Origin: Bacillota bacterium
GTDB lineage: Bacteria; Bacillota; Clostridia; Lutisporales; Lutisporaceae
Assembly: GCA_023405875.1 (NCBI GenBank)
Contig: JAEXXN010000607.1
Coordinates: 1 to 5,039 of the forward strand
Direction of reading: 5' to 3'
DNA length: 5,039 nt
Position numbers and translations under genes: made by a program. Shown here piece after piece: positions 1-4,778 of this stretch (position 1 is the first letter of the stretch; the number at the start of each line of letters is the position of its first letter). Under the pieces are notes generated by a model. The model searched no databases and was not told the origin of the DNA. It saw only the letters and a list, made by a program, of their open reading frames with translations.

Positions 1-61
1 GGCATTGCCTGTAGCTGTTTGTTCATATGAAATTGCTTGCTTTGCACCGGCACTTACTATC
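1..61. other. upstream flank, no assignable gene
   Basis: This short stretch precedes the dpaA promoter. Plus-strand frame 1 reads nine codons to a TGA at 28-30 and frame 3 stops at 12-14, so it could hold the last few codons of an upstream gene, but there is too little sequence to say. The frame of dpaA stays open here by chance and has no ribosome binding site before the TTG at 5. Nothing else is seen. Confidence 0.4.
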
Positions 62-89
62 ACCAGTAACGATGAACAATCATATTATA
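62..89 (+). promoter_or_regulatory. predicted sigma-K promoter of dpaA-dpaB
   Basis: An AC at 62-63, a 17-base spacer and CATATTATA at 81-89 fit the Bacillus sigma-K consensus (AC, 16-17 bases, CATANNNTA) at every defined position. Transcription would begin near 95-98, just ahead of the GGAGG at 107-111. The orthologous spoVF operon of Bacillus subtilis is a late mother-cell operon read by sigma-K, which fits. The motif is short and AT-rich, so chance remains possible. No sigma-E ATA box is seen at the right distance. Confidence 0.6.
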
Positions 90-118
90 TACTAATTTCT
101 TATTATGGAGGAATTTTT

Positions 119-997
119 ATGAAAAGCTCAGGATACCTTATTGTTGGCGGTGATGACAGGCTGGTGGAGCTGGCAAAATTATTTGAAAGGAATGGATTTG
201 ATATCTCTACTTATGGAATGGATAAGCTGGAGATAAGAAATGTCGAAAATCACCCCTCCCTTGATGCTGCACTGAAGAGTTGCGATGTAGTGATCTGTCC
301 CATACCCTTTGCAAAGGATGTAAACAAAATAAACTCAAAGTATTCAAAAGAAGAAATTATGATTGAAGAATTGTTCGGGAAGCTGAGAAAAGGCCAACTG
401 CTGCTGTTAGGAGCGATGAACAACTATGGAAAAGAGCTTGCTGCCAAATACAAAGTCGATTATATCGATTACTACAAGGATGAAAGCTATCAGATTTTAA
501 ACACAATCCCGACTGCTGAAGGGGCTCTGTCCATGATAATCAACGGTACAAGTGAGACCTTGTTCGGAAGTAAGGTGCTCATACTTGGTTATGGGAGGAT
601 AGGAAGGCTGCTTTCCGGGTATTTGAAAGGGCTGGGGGCAGAGGTGTACGTGGAAGCCAGAAAAGAGTCCGACCTTACCTGGATAAGTACCAATTCAATG
701 AAGGCTGTGCCTATAAATGAGCTAGCCACATATTTGGGACAAATGGATGTGATAGTTAATACAGTCCCTGCAATGCTGCTGGATTGCAGGCTGCTTGAGC
801 TTGTCAAAGGGTCAGCATTTATTCTGGACCTTGCTTCAGCTCCCGGAGGGGTTGATTTTGCATGTGCTGCGGAAAAGGGTATAAAGGCGGTACATGCTCT
901 CGGAATTCCCGGTAAGGTAGCAAGCAGGTCAGCGGCGGTTTATATTTATGAGACTATAATGAAGTATCTGGAGAATAGAAGGGAGAGCACAGAATGA
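119..997 (+). CDS. dpaA: dipicolinate synthase subunit A
   Basis: With DpaB, this subunit makes dipicolinic acid from the lysine-pathway intermediate dihydrodipicolinate (or its hydrated form) in the mother cell. The product is then moved into the spore core with calcium. The start is ATG 119, with GGAGG at 107-111 seven bases upstream, giving 292 aa, close to the roughly 297 aa of B. subtilis SpoVFA. The N-terminal part begins GYLIVGGDDR (residues 5-14). The central Rossmann dinucleotide-binding domain has KVLILGYGRIGR with GxGxxG at 157-162. The family C-terminal stretches APGGVDF (241-247) and LGIPGKVASR (261-270) are present. The frame is open further upstream, but that part has no RBS and resembles no DpaA. 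The stop overlaps the dpaB start as ATGA, so translation of the two is probably coupled. The gene looks intact. Confidence 0.95.
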   Translation: MKSSGYLIVGGDDRLVELAKLFERNGFDISTYGMDKLEIRNVENHPSLDAALKSCDVVICPIPFAKDVNKINSKYSKEEIMIEELFGKLRKGQLLLLGAMNNYGKELAAKYKVDYIDYYKDESYQILNTIPTAEGALSMIINGTSETLFGSKVLILGYGRIGRLLSGYLKGLGAEVYVEARKESDLTWISTNSMKAVPINELATYLGQMDVIVNTVPAMLLDCRLLELVKGSAFILDLASAPGGVDFACAAEKGIKAVHALGIPGKVASRSAAVYIYETIMKYLENRRESTE

Positions 998-1290
998 AAC
1001 TGGAAGGATTAAAAGTAGGGTTGGCAATAACCGGTTCCTTTTGTACCTTCGACAAGCTGGTGCCGGAGGCAGAAAAGCTTGTTCAGCAAAAGGCGGAGGT
1101 ATATCCTATATTTTCCACAAATGCTGCTACCATGGACACAAGGTTCGGAAAGGCTGAGGATTGGGTGGCAAAATTTGAGGGAATAGCAGGGCATAAGGCA
1201 ATAAGCACAATACAGGATGCCGAGCCTATAGGCCCCAAATCGCTGATCGATGTGTTAGTAATCGCACCCTGTACAGGGAAGCCTTCATAA
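994..1290 (+). CDS. dpaB: dipicolinate synthase subunit B, N-terminal half (interrupted)
   Basis: This is the 5' part of the flavoprotein-like subunit of dipicolinate synthase. ATG 994 overlaps the dpaA stop and is preceded by GGGAGAG (981-987). The product reads MKLEGLKVGLAITGSFCTFD, with the family GLTGSxCT-type start, then TRFGKAEDWV and a conserved hydrophobic strand ending VIAPCTG (about residues 89-95). Homology stops there, at codon 95. The remaining codons give KPS and then TAA (1288-1290), and they come from inserted DNA. The 98-aa product is about half the family length of roughly 200 aa and lacks the NT-SKLAN-ITD motif of the flavoprotein family, so it should be inactive. The rest of the gene is at 4403-4702, beyond an excisable element. 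The remaining sequence shows no decay, so this is a split gene rather than a pseudogene. Confidence 0.95.
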   Translation: MKLEGLKVGLAITGSFCTFDKLVPEAEKLVQQKAEVYPIFSTNAATMDTRFGKAEDWVAKFEGIAGHKAISTIQDAEPIGPKSLIDVLVIAPCTGKPS

Positions 1291-1293
1291 ATA
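1261..1293. other. left attachment site (attL) of the intervening element
   Basis: This is the junction of dpaB 5' sequence and the element. The core TACAGG (1272-1277) is identical to 4402-4407, and two bases (AA) also match after one mismatch. The core lies in a perfect 12-bp palindrome, CCCTGTACAGGG (1267-1278). Exchange anywhere in the core gives the same in-frame dpaB. The recombinase stop codon (TCA on the plus strand, 1285-1287) lies within the probable recombinase-binding arm. The exact crossover is inferred, probably the AC at 1273-1274. Confidence 0.8.
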
Positions 1294-2694
1294 CAAAACA
1301 ACATCTATATCATCCTTATACACCTCAATTTCCTTGACGAGTGCTGCTGTAAGCTGCATTACAGCAGCGTCAGGAACGGAAAGTCTATCCTTGAGCTTAT
1401 CAAAATAATCCTCAATATGCGGCACGTCATCCGCTGCCTCAAAAGAGCTGCATATTTCCTGTCTTTTGATTTCCAACAGCTTCAGGCATTCTTCTATTGC
1501 AGCTATCCTTTCAACAAAGGTGTCTGTGTCGGAAAGCTTATAGCCCTCAAACAGCTTGAAGTACCTGGCTTTGCTTTTCTTGAGCCGTCCTATCTCAGAG
1601 TCTATGGCTGTCAGCTCCGCAGCTTTATTCCCGCCGCCGGGAGAGCTGTCCTTGAGCAGCCTGTATATTGAGCCTTGAAGGGTTTTGTCGCTTATGACCC
1701 GCAATATGGTTTTTTCAACTGAAGCCTTCAGCTTTTCAGAATTCACATAATTTGAACATACGGTGCACCTGTAGTATACATATTTTTTACCATGGGAGCT
1801 GGCATAGAAAATCCTCATGGGTTTCAGGCATTTGCTGCAGATGACTCTAAGGGCTGCAGTACCAGTGACGGTGCGGCCCGGGGTACTTTTGGGCTTTTGG
1901 GGGCGGGAGTTCTGTGCAGCGTTCCATATTTCAGTATCGATAATGGAAGGGTGCTGTCCCTTGATCCCATATGAATCCCCGGTATTGCTGCGGTGTCTGT
2001 TTATACCGATATATACCGGGTTGTGAAGTATGTATGCTATGCTGCTTCCGCGGAACCTATAACCCCGCTTTGTCCTGAAGCCCATACTGTTCAGGTGCTC
2101 TGCAACGGCGCTATAGCTCATGCCGGCTCCGGTATAAAGGCTGAATATCATTCTTACTATACCGACTTCATTTTCATTGATCACCAGTTTTTTATCCACA
2201 TTATCATAGCCCAGTACAGTGGAAGCTTTTCCGCCCTTTCTGGCAAACTCCCCCAAGCCCAGCTTTACATTTTCTATAATTGTGTTTCTTTCAAATTCGG
2301 CTATGGAGCCCAACAACTGAAGGGTCATCCTGCCTACGGGAGTGGAGGTGTCGAACCTTTCTGAGCAGCTGGTAAAATGCACCGAGCTTGCTTCAAAAAT
2401 ATCAATAAGATATAACAGGTCCTTAAGGCTTCTGGACAGCCTGGATATTTTCCAGACCAATACCAGGTTAAAGCTCCCATTTTTACAATCCTTAATAAGC
2501 CTTTCCAGCCCCATCCGGTCCTTGAGCCTTTTTCCCGAAAAGCCCAGATCCATATAGACATCATACACTTCTATACCGTAAGCGCTGCAATATTGCTTCA
2601 GGGTCTCCACCTGTGCCGGGGCGGACTGGCCCTCTTCAGCCTGTTCTTCGGTACTGACCCTCACATATAATGCTGCCGTCAATTTTTCCTGCAT
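1285..2694 (-). CDS. large serine site-specific recombinase (SpoIVCA-like)
   Basis: This is the likely excisionase/integrase of the element. The 469-aa product is close to B. subtilis SpoIVCA (about 500 aa). Residues 7-155 form the resolvase catalytic domain: YVRVSTEEQ with the nucleophile Ser14 and Arg12, then WKISRLSRS with Arg85 and Arg88. The usual Asp of DRLSR is Ser84 here, as in some relatives. The long E helix follows, with EFERNTI (133-139). A recombinase DNA-binding domain spans about 158-262 and includes GYRFRGSSIAYILHNPVYIG. A zinc ribbon follows, with CSKC (287-290) and CTVC (310-313), then a charged coiled-coil-like segment (about 358-420). ATG 2694 has an AAGGTG Shine-Dalgarno (2705-2710, complement) ten bases upstream. 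The gene runs opposite to dpaAB and stops 7 bp inside the attL core with no terminator visible. A sigma-E promoter, expected by analogy to spoIVCA, could not be identified. Confidence 0.95.
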   Translation of the reverse strand: MQEKLTAALYVRVSTEEQAEEGQSAPAQVETLKQYCSAYGIEVYDVYMDLGFSGKRLKDRMGLERLIKDCKNGSFNLVLVWKISRLSRSLKDLLYLIDIFEASSVHFTSCSERFDTSTPVGRMTLQLLGSIAEFERNTIIENVKLGLGEFARKGGKASTVLGYDNVDKKLVINENEVGIVRMIFSLYTGAGMSYSAVAEHLNSMGFRTKRGYRFRGSSIAYILHNPVYIGINRHRSNTGDSYGIKGQHPSIIDTEIWNAAQNSRPQKPKSTPGRTVTGTAALRVICSKCLKPMRIFYASSHGKKYVYYRCTVCSNYVNSEKLKASVEKTILRVISDKTLQGSIYRLLKDSSPGGGNKAAELTAIDSEIGRLKKSKARYFKLFEGYKLSDTDTFVERIAAIEECLKLLEIKRQEICSSFEAADDVPHIEDYFDKLKDRLSVPDAAVMQLTAALVKEIEVYKDDIDVVLYL

Positions 2695-2718
2695 TCAAGC
2701 TTCACACCTTAAAAAATT

Positions 2719-2797
2719 TATATTGAACGCGCCTAAGCTATTATCCGGGGTATGGCGCGAATTTAATGAAATCAAGGAAATATTTACGCGAAATATT
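2719..2797. repeat. CGCGAAA-bordered repeat, copy A
   Basis: This copy starts with TATATTGAACGC (2719-2730), identical to 2936-2947. After a 28-bp interruption it continues as GAATTTAATGAAATCAAGGA (2759-2778) and on to CGCGAAATATT (2787-2797). Compared with copy B the second part matches about four bases in five over roughly 45 bp. It lies upstream of the recombinase start and may act on its expression. Its nature (operator, small dispersed repeat, or past duplication) is unknown. Confidence 0.6.
2728..2759. repeat. inverted repeat within repeat copy A
   Basis: CGCGCC (2728-2733) and GGCGCG (2754-2759) are perfect inverted complements around a 20-base loop. They are strikingly GC-rich against an AT-rich background. 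The segment corresponds to the extra 28 bp that copy B lacks. On the minus strand it lies 34-65 bases ahead of the recombinase start, so it could form a 5' leader hairpin or a protein-binding site. No T-run follows on either strand, so it is not an intrinsic terminator. Confidence 0.45.
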
Positions 2798-2889
2798 CAT
2801 CTATTAATTATATTAAGAGTATGGGAATAATAGGCGTGTCACAAGAAAATTGAAAAAAGTGCTGAGTAAATAATAGCATTTTACGTATG

Positions 2890-2918
2890 TTGTACACTTA
2901 CTGTTTAATTGATATAAT
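2890..2918 (+). promoter_or_regulatory. predicted sigma-A promoter of the RelA/SpoT-domain gene
   Basis: TTGTAC (2890-2895), a 17-base spacer and a perfect TATAAT (2913-2918) form a vegetative-type promoter, helped by an extended -10 TG at 2910-2911. Transcription would begin around 2925 and leave a leader of about 105 bases that contains repeat copy B. This predicts expression of the cargo gene in growing cells, before any sporulation-linked excision. The -35 box matches the consensus only in its first half. Confidence 0.6.
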
Positions 2919-2935
2919 TTTTATATAAGGTACAT

Positions 2936-3001
2936 TATATTGAACGCACAAATTCAATGAAATCAGGGAAACTTTATGCAAAATGTTTTTCGGGAAATAT
3001 A
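2936..3001. repeat. CGCGAAA-bordered repeat, copy B
   Basis: The left part (TATATTGAACGC, then AATGAAATCA at 2956-2965) matches copy A. The right 26 bases (2976-3001), containing AAAATGTTTTTCG and GAAATATA, match copy C (4737-4762) at 24 of 26 positions. Copy B therefore links an element-internal repeat to one outside the element. It lies in the predicted leader of the RelA/SpoT-domain gene, ending 14 bases before the AAAAAGGGG ribosome binding site. Confidence 0.65.
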
Positions 3002-3029
3002 GCAAGGAATATTGAAAAAGGGGATTTTT

Positions 3030-4376
3030 ATGAGCATAATTGATAGCTTTCTTCTAAGATATGCCAAGGAATATGATTTTTACAACGAGCTGGCACATCA
3101 GGTGGCAATAATATGTGAATCAATTATACAGAGAAGCGGGATCAGAGCAATAATTACATACCGTGCAAAGAAGCCGGACAGTCTTAAGGATAAGCTGATT
3201 AAGAGGAATGCAGTGAAGAAGTACAACAGTATAGAACAGATATACAGGGATATAGTTGACCTTTCGGGGGTAAGGATTGCAATATACTTTCCGGGAGACA
3301 GGGAGGAAATAGGGAAGCTGATAGAATCAGAATTCAACACCGGAAAAATAAAGCGGTTTCCAAATGCAGAACAGAAGCTCAACCAGGATGATCCCTTCAA
3401 AAGGCGCTTCACCGGTTATGATGCGGTACACTACAGGGTGCGGATCAAAGAGGATAAGCTGGAGGCAAACAACAAGAGATTTGCCCATGCCCAGGTGGAG
3501 ATACAGATCGCCTCTGCCCTGATGCATGCGTGGGCCGAGGTTGAGCATGACCTTGCATATAAGCCTCAGATCGGCCGGCTGTCTGAGGAGGAATTCAATA
3601 TACTTGATGAATTGAACGGACTTGTGCTTTCGGGAGAGCTTGCACTGGAAAGGCTTCAGAAAGCTTTTAAGCACAGGATCGCAAATAACGAGCAGCAGTT
3701 CAACAATCATTATGAGCTGGCGGCGCTTATAAGGGAAAGGATCTCCTGCGGCCTGCTGGAGGAGCATATCATGGGCAGAGTTGATATATTGCTGCGTTTC
3801 CTTCAGAAAATAGAAATGGATAATCCCTTAGGGATACGCCTTTACCTGAATTCATTATGCAACATGAAAGCAAACAAAGCATACAAAACTGTGGCGGATT
3901 ACTTTACAGACCTTGTGCTGAACCAGGACCCGGACTACTACAGCGCTTTTGTAGAGGCAAAATATGAGTACAGCTACAGCAATCCGTATCTTTCCATTGA
4001 GAAGCAGCTTCTGTTGAGAAAAGAGAACAGGCATTTGAACTTTTTCATTGACAGGTGGATAATCCTTGAAAAGGTGATCAAGGTGTTTGAAGAGGATAAG
4101 GAGGGTGGGGATGCAAGGCTTGACAGTGTTCCGGCCAGAGAGCCCCTCGTCGTCAGGCTGAAAAGGCTTCTGCCCATTGACCAGCTGTTGCTGGAGGACA
4201 TGAAATTCCTGGAAGCTACCAGGAACAAGATAGTATACAACACTGAGCTTCCGGACAATACACAGCTTATGATTTCGGCAGGCTCGGTGTCGGTTGTGTT
4301 TAATAGGCTGAAGGAACTGGCGGCCGGGGAACAGAAAGCAAGGATAGACACTATTTCAAAGCAGCTGGCTGAATAA
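3030..4376 (+). CDS. RelA/SpoT-domain protein (putative alarmone synthetase-like), element cargo
   Basis: The 448-aa protein starts at ATG 3030. AAAAAGGGG (3015-3023) lies six bases upstream and is itself inside the frame that opens at TTG 3012, so that earlier start is rejected. Residues about 20-215 form a RelA/SpoT nucleotide pyrophosphokinase domain. The visible motifs are YRAKKPDSLKDK (44-55), DLSGVRI (77-83), TGYDAVHY (128-135, with the guanine-stacking Tyr130 and His134), VEIQIAS (157-162, with the metal-binding Glu158) and HAWAEVEHDLAYK (166-178). No HD hydrolase, TGS or ACT domain is present, so it is neither a full-length Rel nor a short RelP/RelQ. The helical C-terminal part (about 220-448) is not one I recognise. 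It includes the segment LEATRNKIVYN (394-404). Transfer of pyrophosphate to a nucleotide or to tRNA is possible from the family but untested. It may be a toxin or defence gene, or simply passenger. No adjacent antitoxin gene is seen. Confidence 0.88.
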   Translation: MSIIDSFLLRYAKEYDFYNELAHQVAIICESIIQRSGIRAIITYRAKKPDSLKDKLIKRNAVKKYNSIEQIYRDIVDLSGVRIAIYFPGDREEIGKLIESEFNTGKIKRFPNAEQKLNQDDPFKRRFTGYDAVHYRVRIKEDKLEANNKRFAHAQVEIQIASALMHAWAEVEHDLAYKPQIGRLSEEEFNILDELNGLVLSGELALERLQKAFKHRIANNEQQFNNHYELAALIRERISCGLLEEHIMGRVDILLRFLQKIEMDNPLGIRLYLNSLCNMKANKAYKTVADYFTDLVLNQDPDYYSAFVEAKYEYSYSNPYLSIEKQLLLRKENRHLNFFIDRWIILEKVIKVFEEDKEGGDARLDSVPAREPLVVRLKRLLPIDQLLLEDMKFLEATRNKIVYNTELPDNTQLMISAGSVSVVFNRLKELAAGEQKARIDTISKQLAE

Positions 4377-4379
4377 CCC

Positions 4380-4395
4380 GCTTTGTATATAAAGC
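4380..4395. repeat. inverted repeat beside attR
   Basis: GCTTT (4380-4384) and AAAGC (4391-4395) pair around a six-base loop. The hairpin sits four bases after the RelA/SpoT-domain stop codon and abuts the attR palindrome. There is no following T-run, so it is unlikely to terminate transcription. It overlaps the outer arm of the reconstructed attP and may be part of the recombinase-binding site. Confidence 0.5.
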
Positions 4396-4413
4396 ATTGC
4401 CTACAGGCAATAC
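4384..4413. other. right attachment site (attR) of the intervening element
   Basis: This is the junction of the element with the dpaB 3' part. The core TACAGG at 4402-4407 equals that of attL. It lies in the palindrome ATTGCC-TACA-GGCAAT (4396-4411), six perfect inverted bases on each side. Homology to DpaB begins at the ACA codon 4403-4405 (TGNTLSKLAN). The likely exchanged dinucleotide is AC at 4403-4404, inferred from symmetry of the reconstructed attP. Confidence 0.8.
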
Positions 4414-4702
4414 GTTATCAAAGCTTGCTAATGCAATAACAGATACCCCTGTGCTGATGGCGGCAAAAGCCCATTTGAGGAACGGCAAGCCCCTGGTTAT
4501 AGGAGTCTCCTCAAATGATGCACTGGGATTATGCGCAAAGAATCTGGCGGTACTTCTTAATGCAAAGTATTGCTACTTTATACCCTTCGAACAGGATAAC
4601 CCGGAAGCAAAAAGAAATTCCCTTGTAGCTAAAATGGAGCTTCTGATTCCCACAGTGGAGCTGGCGATGGAGGGCAAGCAGTATCAGCCTATGATAAGAT
4701 AG
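4397..4702 (+). CDS. dpaB: dipicolinate synthase subunit B, C-terminal half (interrupted)
   Basis: This is the 3' part of the split dpaB. From codon 4403 it reads TGNTLSKLANAITDTPVLMA, the flavoprotein-family motif that follows the conserved VIAP strand. It continues with VIGVSSNDALG, FIPFEQDNP and NSLVAKMELL to the natural stop TAG (4700-4702). Joined to 994-1277 at the core it gives the expected junction VIAPCTGNTLSKLAN and a 192-aa protein (B. subtilis SpoVFB is about 200). The frame begins at a TTG (4397) formed by element sequence with no Shine-Dalgarno, so separate translation in the unexcised state is unlikely. No frameshift or internal stop is present, which argues that selection still maintains this half. 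Confidence 0.95.
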   Translation: MPTGNTLSKLANAITDTPVLMAAKAHLRNGKPLVIGVSSNDALGLCAKNLAVLLNAKYCYFIPFEQDNPEAKRNSLVAKMELLIPTVELAMEGKQYQPMIR

Positions 4703-4714
4703 TTATTTATGAGA

Positions 4715-4762
4715 TATCGCGAAATTTGAATTATATATGTAAAATGTTTTTCGCGAAATATA
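4715..4762. repeat. CGCGAAA-bordered repeat, copy C, upstream of aspartokinase
   Basis: CGCGAAA occurs at 4718-4724 and 4752-4758, 34 bases apart start to start. The right 26 bases (4737-4762) match copy B at 24 positions. The copies can pair as a 7-bp stem (CGCGAAA with TTTCGCG, 4750-4755 region) plus an ATAT extension, around an AT-rich loop. The repeat fills most of the 76-bp gap between dpaB and the aspartokinase gene and ends next to the latter's AGGAG (4764-4768). A regulatory role is possible but unproven. Confidence 0.6.
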
Positions 4763-4778
4763 TAGGAGATGATCATCA

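Larger units (their letters stand above)
2695..3029. other. 335-bp divergent intergenic regulatory region of the element
   Basis: This AT-rich region lies between the recombinase (leftward) and RelA/SpoT-domain (rightward) genes. It holds the ribosome binding sites of both, two related repeat copies (2719-2797 and 2936-3001), a GC-rich inverted repeat (2728-2759) and a sigma-A-like promoter (2890-2918). Between about 2800 and 2885 I see only AT-rich sequence with no defined motif. The short open frames here (10, 13, 23 and 28 codons) lack Shine-Dalgarno sequences and are not called as genes. Confidence 0.75.
1272..4401. mobile_element. skin-like intervening element in dpaB (3,130 bp)
   Basis: This unit separates the two halves of dpaB and is bounded by TACAGG repeats at 1272-1277 and 4402-4407. 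Its length leaves a remainder of 1 on division by 3, so it breaks the frame while present. Removing it restores one open frame of 193 codons (192 aa plus stop). It carries only a large serine recombinase gene and a RelA/SpoT-domain gene, transcribed divergently, with each stop codon within about 25 bp of a border. The skin element in sigK of B. subtilis and Clostridioides difficile, the SP-beta prophage in spsM and, as I recall, an element in spoVFB of a Bacillus species are the known precedents. Excision in the mother cell is inferred, not shown. The element is far smaller than the classic ones and has no phage structural or replication genes. Confidence 0.9.

Noticed and set aside
2..14. GCATTGCCTGTAG resembling attR GCATTGCCTACAG (4394-4406)
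   Set aside because: Eleven of 13 bases match, but there is no element border, core or disrupted gene visible at the window edge. It is probably chance.
5..118. Extension of dpaA upstream to TTG 5
   Set aside because: The 38 extra codons have no ribosome binding site, overlap the predicted promoter, and ATG 119 has a strong GGAGG at ideal distance with family-typical length.
994..1290. dpaB as an ordinary pseudogene inactivated by insertion
   Set aside because: Both halves are undamaged, the borders are a short direct repeat matching a recombinase mechanism, and precise removal restores the frame. A recent harmful insertion cannot be fully excluded without expression data.
1417..2557. Several plus-strand open frames opposite the recombinase gene
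   Set aside because: They lack family features and ribosome binding sites and mirror the coding pattern of the recombinase on the other strand.
2747..2823. Minus-strand CATACCCC (2747-2754) and CATACTCT (2816-2823) as sigma-E -10 boxes for the recombinase
   Set aside because: Neither has an ATA -35 element 16-18 bases upstream. The evidence is too weak to call a promoter.
3012..3029. TTG 3012 as the start of the RelA/SpoT-domain gene
   Set aside because: The AAAAAGGGG at 3015-3023 would lie inside the coding sequence. It is the ribosome binding site for ATG 3030.
2766..3040. Small open frames of 13 codons (from ATG 2766) and 28 codons (from ATG 2957), both beginning MKS
   Set aside because: The similarity follows from the A/B DNA repeat, neither has a ribosome binding site, and the second overlaps the start of the RelA/SpoT-domain gene.
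3098..4351. Minus-strand open frames opposite the RelA/SpoT-domain gene
   Set aside because: They have low-complexity, hydrophobic or serine-rich translations typical of antisense shadows and no supporting start signals.
4380..4395. GCTTT/AAAGC hairpin as terminator of the RelA/SpoT-domain gene
   Set aside because: The stem is only five bp and AT-rich, with no T-run after it.
4397..4402. Independent translation of the dpaB 3' half from TTG 4397
   Set aside because: There is no Shine-Dalgarno before it, and the TTG is formed by element sequence. It is better read as the downstream exon-like half of a split gene.
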